Source: Rhodoflexus caldus (lineage in GTDB: Bacteria > Bacteroidota > Bacteroidia > Cytophagales > Thermoflexibacteraceae). From it: DNA of 64,000 nucleotides. Positions 25,135 through 34,873 of this stretch are shown in pieces (position 1 is the first letter of the stretch; each line of letters starts with the position of its first letter). The position numbers were made by a program, and so were the translations under genes. The notes beneath the pieces were generated by a model. That model was not told the origin of the DNA, did no database searches, and was given only the letters and a program-made list of their open reading frames with translations. The stretch spans positions 1 through 64,000 of the forward strand of contig NZ_JAJPRF010000003.1 in the NCBI RefSeq assembly GCF_021206925.1, in the 5' to 3' direction.

Positions 25135-28100
25135 ATGACTCATCGCATCGTACGATATTTACTGCTGTTTTTTGCTTTGTTCGTAGCTGTTCCTGCCTTG
25201 CTTGTTGCGCAAACTCCAAACCCCATGCAACAAAGGCGACAGGAAGAACTCAACGTACTGAAAGCTATTTTTGAACAAATGGGGGGCGCAAGCTGGACAG
25301 GTGCCGGTATGCCTTGGCCTGTAAATGCTAACAATGCGGTTTCCACTTTTCATACATGGGCAGGCATTACCTGCGAACCCAACGACAGTACGGGGCGCAT
25401 CGTTAAAATCAACTTACCGGGCAGGAAGCTCACAGGCAGGCTACCTGCTGATATCAACAAACTAACCGAACTGACCGAATTAGACCTTTCCGATAATGCG
25501 ATTACAGGCACCATACCACGGGAACTTGCCACTCTCACTAAAATTACCTCTATCAATCTGAGTAAAAACCGCATTACCGGCATTCCGAGTTTTGCTACGG
25601 TTACTTCCCTGCGAACGCTTAATGTTGCGAATAACAACTTGGCATTTGACAGTTTTGAGCCCAACATAGGCAGAGGTTTTACGCTGACACCGCAAGACAG
25701 CATCGGGCGCGACACGGTGATTGTGCTCAACGAAAAAGATGCTTTTCGCTTCAATGGTGAAATCGGAGGCACAGCCAACGTTTACCAATGGCTGAAAGAC
25801 GGGCAGCCTTTCGGCTCAGCCAGCCCTAATGCAGGAATTCTGGATTTTCCCGATGTTGCACGCAACCTGCATCAAGGGCGCTTTGTGCTGCGCGTAACCA
25901 ATCGGTTGGTTTCGGGGGTTACATTATTCCGACGCACTGTCCGCATTATTGTTACACCCTGTTTTATTACCGGTTCACGCATCGGCCCCAACCAAACCGT
26001 TTATTGCGAAGGAGCACCCGTGCCCACCTTCACGGGCGAACAGGCATCGGGGGCTGTGGGCACGCTGCGCTATCAGTGGCAACGCTCTACCGACAGCCTC
26101 ACATGGACAGATGTAGGGCCTAACAGCAAAGATTACAGGCCAACTGTAATCGGTCAAAGTATCTATCTGCGCCGATTGGCACTCGACGACCGCTGCGTAA
26201 CCGATACGAGCAACGTCATACGCGTGCTGTTTGTGCCGCGTATCCGCAACAATGTGGTGGAATCTTCTTATATCTATTGCCCCGGCGACAGCATCCGCAC
26301 ATTCAGAGGAACACGCCCCGTAACAGGAGGAGACGGCAACTACCGCTACCAGTGGCAAAGTTCTAAGAATCGCATAGATTGGTCAGACGAGGACGCAACT
26401 GCCAACTTCCGACCACAGGCACTGCAAGATACGACCTATTTCCGCCGCATAGTTTCCGACCGCTCCTGTGCCGTAGATACAAGTAATGTTATCCGAGTGG
26501 TAGTAGCCCCTGAGTTTGGCCCCAACTTAGTCGGGTTTGACCAAATCCTTTGCCCGGGGCAGCGACCGCGAGCCCTGCGCGATACCGTCCGCTTAGACTC
26601 TACCACCGTTCGCGATACAGTAAACTTCCGATTCCTTTGGCAACGTTCCTTAGACCGTCGCGCATGGGTACGTGCCGATTCGCTCACCCGCGCCGATACT
26701 TTTTCCGTATTTCAGCCGCGCGTACTGGCAGCAACCACCTATTTCCGCCGCTTAGTAATCGGCCCTTGCGTTACCGATACAAGCAACATAGTTACCCTCT
26801 CCATTGCGCCGCCTATTGAAGGAAATTTTATTGAAGCAGACCGAGAAACCCTTTGCGACAATGATACATTGCCTATCAAGCTGCGCGGCATCATCCCCGA
26901 GCCCAAAGGCGGAGGCGGACAGTACAGCTACATCTGGCAAAGCTCGTTAAACGGGCGCGACTGGAACAATCGGGCTACCTCCGACACGCTCGATTTGTTC
27001 ATCCGCAACGTATCCGATACTACCCTCATCCGCCGCATTGTACGGAGTCGCTGTTTTACCGATACAAGTAACATTGTTCAAATCAACCGTGCGTTTGACT
27101 TTGGAGAAAACAAGGTTACAAGCGGCAATTTGACTATTTGCCTGACCGACAAACCGCCGACCATTCAGGCAACACGTCCGCAAGAGCGCGGCAGATTCAA
27201 TATTCAGTGGCAAATTTCGCCCGATTCGGTCAATTGGGCGAATGTAGATTCCACCCTCAGCCGCCGCGACTTAGGCAAGGGGGTAGATTATACGCCCGAT
27301 ACCTTGCGCCTTTCGCTGCAATATTTCCGAAGGCTGCTTAACAACGGCTGCCGCACCGATACAAGCAATGCTGTTTCGCTTCGGGTTGTTCCGCGACTGG
27401 CCGGCAACCGCATAGCACCTGTTACGCAGGAAGTTTGCGAGGGCAATCCTATTCAGGCACTGCGCGGGCAACAACTGACCGGCGGCGGCGGCAACTATCG
27501 CTATCGTTGGGAGGTTTCCACCGACAGTGTGCGTTGGGCATTGGCCGATACCTCTGCCGTATTCCAACCGCAGGGACTGGTACGCACCACGCTCATCCGT
27601 CGCATTGTGCAAGCCGCCCATTGCAGCCCCGACACGAGCAATATGGTGCAAATACGCATCATCAACCGCTTGGAAAACAACCGCATCCGCGACAATCAGG
27701 AAATATGCTTCGGGCAAAAACCCGATACGCTGCGCGGCAGCGTGCCCGTGGGCGGCGACGGACGCTATGACTACATTTGGCAGCGCGAAGTAAGCCCCAA
27801 CGTTTGGATATCCGTTGGAGCAGAGCGCGACCACTTCCCCGATGTGGTACAAACTACCCGATTCCGCCGCATTGTTTCTACCCAATGCTTTACCGATACA
27901 AGTCAGGTTGTCAATGTGTTTGTTACTCGTCCCATCCGCAACAATATCATTCTGACAACCAACCTGACCATTTGCAAAGGGGCACAGCCTGATACCATTA
28001 AGGCTTCTATTCCGCAAGACGGCACAGGCGTATTTGAGTATCAATGGCAAATTTCTACCAACCGCACCACATGGCGCGATATCCCGCGCGAAGTAGGGCC

Positions 28101-28710
28101 GTTTTTAGTACCCCCAACACCGGATAGTACAAGTTTTTATCGCCGCATTGTGAAAAACAAATGCTTCAGCGATACCAGCTTATCGGTACCCATACGCGTA
28201 CTGCCTTTGCCACGCGTCAATGCGGGGCCTGATACAACGGTTATATTTGGCAGAAGCGTTCGGCTGCGGGCAACAGGCGCAAGCAGATACGTATGGACAC
28301 CCAAAGAAGGGTTAGACAACGATTCTATTGCTACACCGCTTGCAAGCCCGCGCGTAACTACTCGGTACATTGTGCGCGGTATAGATGCGGCAGGTTGCGT
28401 CGGACAGGATACCATAGAAGTGCGAGTAGCCACCGACCCCGAACTACTGGTTGATATTGTGGATGTGATTACACCCAACGGCGATGGGCTGAACGACTTT
28501 TTGCACGTGAAGAATATAGAACTGTACCCTCAAAATACGCTGATAATCTTCAATCGCTGGGGGCAGGAAATTCTCCAAAAACGCAACTATACCAACGATT
28601 GGGACGGCACCATAGACGGCAAAGCACTACCCACGGGTGTGTATTTCTACATTTTCAGGATAGAAGGCACCTCGCGACCAAAGACGGGTTCATTCACGTT
28701 ACTCAACTAA
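25135..28710 (+). CDS. Type IX-secreted surface protein: LRR region, eight Ig-like repeats, CHU_C end
   Basis: The 1191-residue protein has a signal peptide (1-26), a plant-like leucine-rich region (about 35-175, with LTELTELDLSDNAITGTIP), and one Ig-like domain (about 185-275). Eight tandem Ig-like repeats of 88-100 residues follow (about 280-1023). Each repeat starts near xICxG, has a WQxS core, and ends with YFRRIV, then xCxTDTSN. Each carries exactly one cysteine at either end, suggesting one disulfide per repeat. A PKD-like domain (1024-1103) and a gliding-motility CHU_C domain (ITPNGDGLNDFL ... NRWGQEI ... PTGVYFYIF) finish it. The end domain directs type IX secretion to the cell surface. 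It is likely an adhesin or matrix protein. The porP-like gene starts 4 bases later. Confidence 0.93.
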   Translation: MTHRIVRYLLLFFALFVAVPALLVAQTPNPMQQRRQEELNVLKAIFEQMGGASWTGAGMPWPVNANNAVSTFHTWAGITCEPNDSTGRIVKINLPGRKLTGRLPADINKLTELTELDLSDNAITGTIPRELATLTKITSINLSKNRITGIPSFATVTSLRTLNVANNNLAFDSFEPNIGRGFTLTPQDSIGRDTVIVLNEKDAFRFNGEIGGTANVYQWLKDGQPFGSASPNAGILDFPDVARNLHQGRFVLRVTNRLVSGVTLFRRTVRIIVTPCFITGSRIGPNQTVYCEGAPVPTFTGEQASGAVGTLRYQWQRSTDSLTWTDVGPNSKDYRPTVIGQSIYLRRLALDDRCVTDTSNVIRVLFVPRIRNNVVESSYIYCPGDSIRTFRGTRPVTGGDGNYRYQWQSSKNRIDWSDEDATANFRPQALQDTTYFRRIVSDRSCAVDTSNVIRVVVAPEFGPNLVGFDQILCPGQRPRALRDTVRLDSTTVRDTVNFRFLWQRSLDRRAWVRADSLTRADTFSVFQPRVLAATTYFRRLVIGPCVTDTSNIVTLSIAPPIEGNFIEADRETLCDNDTLPIKLRGIIPEPKGGGGQYSYIWQSSLNGRDWNNRATSDTLDLFIRNVSDTTLIRRIVRSRCFTDTSNIVQINRAFDFGENKVTSGNLTICLTDKPPTIQATRPQERGRFNIQWQISPDSVNWANVDSTLSRRDLGKGVDYTPDTLRLSLQYFRRLLNNGCRTDTSNAVSLRVVPRLAGNRIAPVTQEVCEGNPIQALRGQQLTGGGGNYRYRWEVSTDSVRWALADTSAVFQPQGLVRTTLIRRIVQAAHCSPDTSNMVQIRIINRLENNRIRDNQEICFGQKPDTLRGSVPVGGDGRYDYIWQREVSPNVWISVGAERDHFPDVVQTTRFRRIVSTQCFTDTSQVVNVFVTRPIRNNIILTTNLTICKGAQPDTIKASIPQDGTGVFEYQWQISTNRTTWRDIPREVGPFLVPPTPDSTSFYRRIVKNKCFSDTSLSVPIRVLPLPRVNAGPDTTVIFGRSVRLRATGASRYVWTPKEGLDNDSIATPLASPRVTTRYIVRGIDAAGCVGQDTIEVRVATDPELLVDIVDVITPNGDGLNDFLHVKNIELYPQNTLIIFNRWGQEILQKRNYTNDWDGTIDGKALPTGVYFYIFRIEGTSRPKTGSFTLLN

Positions 28711-28714
28711 AACT

Positions 28715-29782
28715 ATGAAAAAATTTTTACTGATATGGGTATGCGTTATTGGATGCGTCTCTTTCGCATACGCCCAGCAAGTGCCACTGTACAGCCAGTA
28801 TTTTCATAACCCGTTTATCTACAACCCCGCATGGGCAGGGCTGGATAAGTTTGCTTCCATGAACCTGACCTACCGCCGCCAGTGGGAAGGCTTAGAAGGT
28901 GCACCACAAACCATACTTGCCACCTTAGACCTGCCTTTCTATGAAAACAAGGCAGGGTTTGGCATTAATGTGTACCAAGACAGAATCGGGTTATTTCAGC
29001 AAAACAAAGTACAGTTCAGCTATGCTTACCACCTTTTCGAGCTGTATGAAAACAGTTCCGTTTTCTCATTCGGACTTACCGGCGGGCTTGTTACCAATCG
29101 CATAGACTTCAACAATGCCTATATCCTGAATCCTAACGACCCGCAGTTGCTCAACAATACAGGCAACTACCAAGGCGTAGAATTTACCTTCGGCTTGAAC
29201 TATATCTTTCAAGACAAGTTTCAGATAGGCTTTACTATGCCTCAATTTCTTACAACAGGTATCCGCACCATTGACAACGGCACTAATGATATTGATTTAC
29301 AACCACACTTTTTGCTTGCAGCCAAGTGTACGCTGAAAACCTACGATGAAATCCATCGGATAGAGCCGATGCTGATGTTGCGCAAGGTGGGTAACGTGCC
29401 GCTGCAATTTGATGTAGGTGCACAGTACACATGGAACAATACCCTTTGGTTCAATGCGGCATTCCGCACCAGCTACAGTGCCGTGGCTGCTCTTGGCGTA
29501 AACGTGAAGAACTTCCGTTTCGGATTCTCCCGCGACTTTGGCGTTTCCGAGTTGCAGGGAGCAGTAGGCAGCACCAACGAAATTATGCTGGGCTACAAAT
29601 TTAATCACCTGAAAACCAAGACTTACGGTGCACCAAAAGGTCGCTCCAACACTAACATAAGACGCAAGGTAGAGCATCCTTCCAAACCCGGCCCTGTTTA
29701 TCGCCCCAACAACATACATTTGAAGAAAAATCCTAAAAAGAAGCCCAACGTGAATCTGCGCTCACGTCGCCGGACTAACTGA
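28715..29782 (+). CDS. PorP/SprF family outer-membrane protein
   Basis: This 355-residue protein has a signal peptide (to about 20, ending SFAYA) and the PorP/SprF pattern: VPLYSQYFHNPFIYNPAWAG, RRQWEGLEGAPQT and MLGYKFNHLKTKTYG, forming a beta-barrel of about 300 residues. PorP/SprF proteins help attach or translocate a specific type IX cargo, usually encoded just upstream, as here. The last 50 residues after the barrel are strongly basic and proline-rich (RKVEHPSKPG, KKNPKKKPN, RSRRRTN), which is longer than usual for the family. Confidence 0.93.
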   Translation: MKKFLLIWVCVIGCVSFAYAQQVPLYSQYFHNPFIYNPAWAGLDKFASMNLTYRRQWEGLEGAPQTILATLDLPFYENKAGFGINVYQDRIGLFQQNKVQFSYAYHLFELYENSSVFSFGLTGGLVTNRIDFNNAYILNPNDPQLLNNTGNYQGVEFTFGLNYIFQDKFQIGFTMPQFLTTGIRTIDNGTNDIDLQPHFLLAAKCTLKTYDEIHRIEPMLMLRKVGNVPLQFDVGAQYTWNNTLWFNAAFRTSYSAVAALGVNVKNFRFGFSRDFGVSELQGAVGSTNEIMLGYKFNHLKTKTYGAPKGRSNTNIRRKVEHPSKPGPVYRPNNIHLKKNPKKKPNVNLRSRRRTN

Positions 29783-29790
29783 TTTTGTGT

Positions 29791-31953
29791 ATGCGGGTAT
29801 TTTTGTTGATTGGTTTACTATGGACTGCCTGTATGACACATGTATACGGGCAGAATAATGATGAACGGTTTCGGATAAAATTATTGCGCCTCAATACGCA
29901 ACGCGATGAGGCTTTCCCCGTGTTCTACGGTAATCAGTTCTATTACTTGGCTGCGGGAAAACTGAAATCGCCCGTCAACCTCAGCAACAGCGGCGCAAAC
30001 TATTACCTGTTACCACATCCGGACAGCAGCTATTCGGCCAGAAGGCGCGTATTCATTGCGCAAAAAAGAGAAGAACAGGGTATTCTCTCCGGCGCATCCT
30101 ATGCGACAAGCAAAAATCGCATGTTTTACAGTCGCCATTTGTCAAAATCTGGTCGCAACCCGCAAACATCGCGCATATACGAAGCCCTTGTATCGAGTAA
30201 CGTATGGTACAGCGCATTGCCTGTGCTGCGGAATCTGCCCGACAGTGTTACGGTTTGCCATCCATCGGTATCGGAGGACGGCAACACGCTGTACTTTGCT
30301 GCCAATCTTCCCGACAGTCGGGGCGGAATGGATATTTATGTCGTAAGAAAAGACAGCACGGGCAAGTGGTCAGCACCTGTTAATGCAGGGGCAGGCATTA
30401 ACTCGCCGCAAGATGAGATAACCCCTTTCATTCATCCCGAAGGCAACCTGTACTTTGCTTCTAACCGCAACAACGGCTATGGCGGATTTGATATTTATGA
30501 AGTACCTTCCATAGCAGGCCAACTGCAAGAATGTCGTTTAATGCCTCCTCCTTTCAACTCAACCGATAATGACTTTGCGCTGATTATGAACGAAGCGCAG
30601 CGAATCGGTTACTTCAGTTCCGACCGACGGGGAAATTATGACATTTACGCCGTCAGCGTTATAAAATTGCATCATACGCGCAACCTAACCGAAAGCGGAG
30701 AAAACCTGTATGAACAGTTTGAAATGGAGGTTTCCGGCAGTGTTATAGATACAGCCAACCGTCAGCCGGTCAGAGGCGCACTGGTCAAACTGCGGGACAT
30801 TTACACCGACGATATCCGAATTACCTTTACCGACAACGAAGGAAGGTATCTGTTCACCGTTCAGAATGACCATAAGTACCAAATAGGCGTTTCCAAAGTA
30901 GGTTATCAAAGCACAGAGGATACAGAGTTTTCAACCATCGGCATTACCGAACCTATTCCGCTGAATATCAACTTACTGATGAGCTTGCCGTTGTACAGGC
31001 AGTCATTGAAAGTACAAGTGCGGGAGGCCGTCAGCAACACCAAACAATCATCGGGAAACATTCCGGTGGTTGATGCGCATCTTGTACTGGAAGATGTGGC
31101 AAGTGGCGAAAAGTACGAGAAGCGCAGCGACCCCGACGGCTCATGCTTGTTTATCATAGAACAAGGGCGCACCTACAAACTGTTTGCGGAAGCAACAGGC
31201 TACCAAAAAAGTCTGCCCTATCGGATTACTACCAATCCTAAGTACATGGGGCAGTTTATTGAGATGACCGTAGATTTGCCTCGCGAGGAAGTAGTTAATA
31301 ATGCTACTAACCGCTACATAAAGGCCATTGTGGTCAATCAGGAAACCAACCGACCGCTGGAAAACGCAACCGTATATTTAACCAATCCGAAAACAGGCGA
31401 AACTCGCTTTCTGTACACCGCCAAAGACGGCACTGCTACCTTCAAGGCAGACTCGGGACTTGTTTATAAATTAGAAGCGCAGATACTCGGCTATCAGATG
31501 GAAGATTACATGATTGCCGAAGGCAGCGATGTGGAATTGGGAAAAACTCAGGAGGTTCTGCTGCCGTTAAAGCCCGTTAATTACAACCCCATTCCGTTGG
31601 ATGTTTCCGTGCCGACGATTTATTATTCTTCCGACCGCGAAATTCTTAACGATGAGGTAAAAGCCGAGCTAAACCGCATCCTGCAACTGCTAACAGAATA
31701 CCCCGGGGTAAAAATTGCCATAGAAGCCCATGCAGGTTTGCACGAATCTTCGCGAAATGTATATGAAATAGCACTGAAACGCGCCAATGCAGCCGCAGCC
31801 TATCTGTTCAAAAACGGGTTGTGGCGCGAGCGAGTGGTGGCCATCAGAAGTTTTGGTGCTGAACGCCAACGCAACGACTGTGTGCGCAAAAACTGCACCC
31901 CCGAACAGCGTCGTGCCAACCGCCGTACTGAATTTATCATTGTATATCGGTAG
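29791..31953 (+). CDS. OmpA family lipoprotein-like protein with PD40 and carboxypeptidase-regulatory domains
   Basis: The protein has about 720 residues. A signal peptide (MRVFLLIGLLWTACMTHVYG) is followed by a PD40/WD40-like propeller (about 140-285, with HPSVSEDGNTLYFAANLPDS and GYGGFDIYEV), three carboxypeptidase-regulatory-like beta-sandwiches (about 300-395, 405-490, 500-590) and a C-terminal OmpA domain (about 605-720) that binds peptidoglycan. This resembles PorE-type proteins of the type IX machinery. It ends the cassette, 8 bases after the porP-like gene. ATG 29791 replaces an upstream TTG. Its 3' end overlaps the convergent isochorismate synthase gene by 17 bases. Confidence 0.92.
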   Translation: MRVFLLIGLLWTACMTHVYGQNNDERFRIKLLRLNTQRDEAFPVFYGNQFYYLAAGKLKSPVNLSNSGANYYLLPHPDSSYSARRRVFIAQKREEQGILSGASYATSKNRMFYSRHLSKSGRNPQTSRIYEALVSSNVWYSALPVLRNLPDSVTVCHPSVSEDGNTLYFAANLPDSRGGMDIYVVRKDSTGKWSAPVNAGAGINSPQDEITPFIHPEGNLYFASNRNNGYGGFDIYEVPSIAGQLQECRLMPPPFNSTDNDFALIMNEAQRIGYFSSDRRGNYDIYAVSVIKLHHTRNLTESGENLYEQFEMEVSGSVIDTANRQPVRGALVKLRDIYTDDIRITFTDNEGRYLFTVQNDHKYQIGVSKVGYQSTEDTEFSTIGITEPIPLNINLLMSLPLYRQSLKVQVREAVSNTKQSSGNIPVVDAHLVLEDVASGEKYEKRSDPDGSCLFIIEQGRTYKLFAEATGYQKSLPYRITTNPKYMGQFIEMTVDLPREEVVNNATNRYIKAIVVNQETNRPLENATVYLTNPKTGETRFLYTAKDGTATFKADSGLVYKLEAQILGYQMEDYMIAEGSDVELGKTQEVLLPLKPVNYNPIPLDVSVPTIYYSSDREILNDEVKAELNRILQLLTEYPGVKIAIEAHAGLHESSRNVYEIALKRANAAAAYLFKNGLWRERVVAIRSFGAERQRNDCVRKNCTPEQRRANRRTEFIIVYR

Positions 31954-33145
31954 GTTGAATCAATTGCAGCATGGTTTCACACTTCATCTCGGTTTCGTTC
32001 CATTCTTTTTCGGGGATGGAATCTTCCGTAATGCCGGCTCCTGCGTATAAAATCAGGCTGTTTGCTTGTAGCTGCATGCAACGCAGGTTTACAAACAAAT
32101 GACTTTCGCCTGAAATATTTACGCTGCCGATGTAGCCGCTGTACAACGCCCTGTCGTAGTGTTCATGGGCAGCTATGAACTCCATTGCAGCAGGTTTGGG
32201 CATTCCGCAAACTGCCGATGTAGGGTGCAGCAATTCAAGCATAACCGTCCCTAACTGAGGGAAATTGGTTGCGCGCATATCCACTTCAAAATCGGTTCGC
32301 AGGTGAATGAGCTTGCCTGCTGCCACTGTTCGAGGGCCGTTTTCTTCAAACTCGCGCAGACGGATTTTTTTGAAGCAATTGATGATATAGCGGCTTACCA
32401 TTGCCTGCTCGGCTATTTCTTTTTGTGTCCATGTTGCCTGCTGCAAATTGGTCAGCGTACCTTTGGCTTGTGTACCTGCCAGCGCCATGGTGCGGAAAAT
32501 CTGATACCTGTCCACGCTCACTAATATTTCAGGCGTAGCACCCATCCAAACTCCGACTTGCGGAATTGCAAAAAAGGATACAAAAGCATTGGGATAACTC
32601 TTGACAAGTTCAACAAATACTTCTGCAGGATTAAATCCCTCAGGCATGGCGGCCTCCTTTTGCTTAGAAAGCACCACTTTTTGAAATTCGTGCCTCTTGA
32701 TTGCTGCTACGGCCTGCGCTACCGCTGCCCGAAAACTTTCCGATGAATTACCGCTTACGGCAGTTGTTTTTACATAATTTTTCAAATGCTGCACCGAAAA
32801 CTTCTCCGCAGGCATTTGTGCCGATAGCTCCGCTCCCTTGATGCGTTTTACAATTCCCTCGGGTGCAGTTTCCCATATCCAATGTTCATCGGCTGGTATA
32901 AAATACACCCCCTTTTCGGCGTGAAACGGTGCTGCAACAAAACCGGCAGGCAGCGCCTCCAAGTCTGTTTGCAGGTGATGCTGTGCCTGCGGCGCAAAGC
33001 CTGCAATCAAATGAATGAGGTTGCTTTCGGGCAGTTTCCAAACAGCAAACGGGCGGTTTTCGGCACTGATATAAGCAATCAGGTGACTGATTTCCGTTGC
33101 TAAACTGACAGGGGCGGCAATGCCAACGTGCGGCGCAGACAACAT
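31937..33145 (-). CDS. Isochorismate synthase
   Basis: The 402-residue protein has a complete chorismate-binding domain: KVVLSKQKEA, GATPEILVSV, LAGTQAKGTL, ELLHPTSAVCGMPKPAAMEFI and LYAGAGITEDSIPEKEWNET. The CGMPK motif and the GYIGSVNI segment are typical of isochorismate synthases (MenF/EntC/DhbC) rather than anthranilate synthase. The product feeds menaquinone, the usual quinone in Bacteroidota, or a siderophore. No other men or ent genes are nearby, so the MenF role is inferred. Confidence 0.9.
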   Translation of the reverse strand: MLSAPHVGIAAPVSLATEISHLIAYISAENRPFAVWKLPESNLIHLIAGFAPQAQHHLQTDLEALPAGFVAAPFHAEKGVYFIPADEHWIWETAPEGIVKRIKGAELSAQMPAEKFSVQHLKNYVKTTAVSGNSSESFRAAVAQAVAAIKRHEFQKVVLSKQKEAAMPEGFNPAEVFVELVKSYPNAFVSFFAIPQVGVWMGATPEILVSVDRYQIFRTMALAGTQAKGTLTNLQQATWTQKEIAEQAMVSRYIINCFKKIRLREFEENGPRTVAAGKLIHLRTDFEVDMRATNFPQLGTVMLELLHPTSAVCGMPKPAAMEFIAAHEHYDRALYSGYIGSVNISGESHLFVNLRCMQLQANSLILYAGAGITEDSIPEKEWNETEMKCETMLQLIQPTDIQ

Positions 33146-33212
33146 AAGGCTACAAACATCTTCAGCTTTTAAACGCTAAAATGACAATGATTGTTGTAAC
33201 AACCAATGGGAC

Positions 33213-34289
33213 TCAAAGCCATTCAATGGCAAATTTCTGTGCCAATTGCTGTAAATCTTCTACTACCGGAGCTACCAAGGGAATACCTGAACGGCGGCGT
33301 TCGGCTTCGGCCTCACGCTCAGGGTCGCCGGGAATCAGCACGCGCTCGTAACCTTCAGCAGGTTTTGCATTGCGAAATCGGCCAATCCAGTTATCCATGT
33401 GGTGTTTAAACTCTTCGGCAGGGCGGAATGCATCTACGCGCATAGCACCCAAAAAGTGGCCTAAACCTTCGCCCACAGGGTCGGCAGGCAGTGGCAAAAA
33501 GCTAACAAAGGGCGGTGCCCAAGGGCCATAGCCTGCACCGGAAAGTACTGCTGAAAAAATATCTACGATAGAACCGAGGCAGTAACCCTTGTGGCTGCCA
33601 TGTTCGCGGTCGGAGCCAAGCGGCAGCAATGCGCCGCCTTTTTTCAACGCATTGGCATCGGTGGTTGGTTGGCCTGCCTTGTCTTGCACCCATCCCAGCG
33701 GAGCATCGGCATTTTTGCGCTGTAAAATTTCCAACTTGCCGTTGGCGGCTGTAGTAGTGGCAAAATCTGCCACAAAAGGCGGCTGCTCCTGTGCGGGAAT
33801 AGCCACAGCAATCGGGTTTGTGCCCAACATGCGCTCTAAGGAAAAAGTGGGCGCAACCAGTGGGCTGGCGTTTGTCATCGCCATGCCAATCATATCGTAG
33901 GCAAGTGCCTGCATGGCATGATGGCCTGCAATACCAAAGTGGTTAGAGTTTCGCACACTTACCCATCCCGTCCCTGCCTGTTGGGCTTTCTTGATAGCAA
34001 CTTTCATTGCCCAAGGCGCTACCACCAACCCCAGTCCTGCATCACCGTCAATGGTAGCGGTAGAGGGGGTTTGGTGTACAATGCGGATGTTGGGTTTTGG
34101 GTTAATCCGCCCCGCTTCCCACAGACGCACATATCCTGAAAGTCGGGCGACTCCGTGCGAATCTATACCGCGCAAATCGGCTATCAATAAACCCTCGGCG
34201 GCAGTAATCGCATCGGCCTCAGAGCAGCCAATGGCAGTAAATACTTGGTAAACAAACCGGTAGAGCGATTCGTAAGGAAAAGTTTGCAT
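33213..34289 (-). CDS. Ldh family oxidoreductase (malate/L-sulfolactate/ureidoglycolate dehydrogenase type)
   Basis: This NAD(P)-dependent enzyme has about 358 residues and a non-Rossmann fold. Typical segments are DLRGIDSHGVARLSGYVR, the substrate-binding VRNSNHFGIAGHHAM, GTNPIAVAIPA and HKGYCLGSIVDIFSAVLSGA. The family reduces 2-oxoacids such as oxaloacetate or sulfopyruvate; the exact substrate cannot be read from the sequence. ATG 34289 is preferred to a TTG two codons upstream. It lies downstream of the rplI terminator and seems monocistronic. Confidence 0.92.
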   Translation of the reverse strand: MQTFPYESLYRFVYQVFTAIGCSEADAITAAEGLLIADLRGIDSHGVARLSGYVRLWEAGRINPKPNIRIVHQTPSTATIDGDAGLGLVVAPWAMKVAIKKAQQAGTGWVSVRNSNHFGIAGHHAMQALAYDMIGMAMTNASPLVAPTFSLERMLGTNPIAVAIPAQEQPPFVADFATTTAANGKLEILQRKNADAPLGWVQDKAGQPTTDANALKKGGALLPLGSDREHGSHKGYCLGSIVDIFSAVLSGAGYGPWAPPFVSFLPLPADPVGEGLGHFLGAMRVDAFRPAEEFKHHMDNWIGRFRNAKPAEGYERVLIPGDPEREAEAERRRSGIPLVAPVVEDLQQLAQKFAIEWL

Positions 34290-34317
34290 AAGCAACTGAC
34301 AGGGATGATGGTATCAC

Positions 34318-34364
34318 AAAAAAAGAGTTGCAGGTTATCAGCTTTTGGCTTTAACCCGCAACTC
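34318..34364 (-). terminator. Terminator of the rpsF-rpsR-rplI operon
   Basis: The arms GAGTTGC and GCAACTC (34325-34331 and 34358-34364), extended by GGTTA/TAACC, form a strong hairpin. On the minus strand it is followed by seven U residues (34324-34318). It lies 30 bases after the rplI stop codon. Confidence 0.88.
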
Positions 34365-34393
34365 ATGCAGTTCTACTTTTGGTCAATAAGTGA

Positions 34394-34837
34394 TTAGCCG
34401 GCAACTACTTCTACTGCCACTTCTTTCTTCACTTCTTTGTGAAGGTCGAGCACGGCAGTGTATTGGCCAAGCATTTTAATTTCACTCTTGAAAACAATTT
34501 TTTTGCGGTCAATGTCAAAGCCCTTTTCTTTCAGAGCTTCAGACAATTGAGTAGTAGTAACCGCACCAAAGATTTTGCCGCTTTCACCGGCTTTGGTTAC
34601 GATTTGAATCACCAAATCGCCAATACGGTCGGCCAGTTCTTGTGCTTCGCGCTTAATTTTTTCGGCTTTGTGAGCAGCCTGACGCACGTTTTCGGCAATA
34701 ATTTTTTTATTGGACTCGGTGGCAGCAATAGCCAGCCCGCGAGGGATGAGGTAGTTGCGGCCGTAGCCGGGCTTTACATCAACGATGTCGTTCTTATAGC
34801 CCAAACCTGCGATATCTTCTTTGAGAATAATTTCCAT
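34394..34837 (-). CDS. rplI: 50S ribosomal protein L9
   Basis: The 147-residue protein matches L9 in full: MEIILKEDIAGLGYKNDIVDVKPGYGRNYLIP at the N-terminus, the long connecting helix, and the C-terminal RNA-binding domain with GKIFGAVTTTQLSEAL. L9 binds 23S rRNA near the L1 stalk. It is the last gene of the classical rpsF-rpsR-rplI operon and is followed by a terminator. Confidence 0.98.
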   Translation of the reverse strand: MEIILKEDIAGLGYKNDIVDVKPGYGRNYLIPRGLAIAATESNKKIIAENVRQAAHKAEKIKREAQELADRIGDLVIQIVTKAGESGKIFGAVTTTQLSEALKEKGFDIDRKKIVFKSEIKMLGQYTAVLDLHKEVKKEVAVEVVAG

Positions 34838-34873
34838 GACAGCAATTCGATAATTGTTGGTGGTTAACTAAGA

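Noticed and set aside
27271-28050. A 259-codon open frame antisense to the T9SS cargo gene
   Set aside because: It only mirrors the repeat structure of the Ig-like array and shows no protein-like features.
26000-28200. Regularly spaced similar DNA segments that might suggest a CRISPR array or mobile repeat
   Set aside because: They are in-frame codons for the Ig-like repeats (DTSN motif) at about 270-300 base intervals, inside one coding gene.
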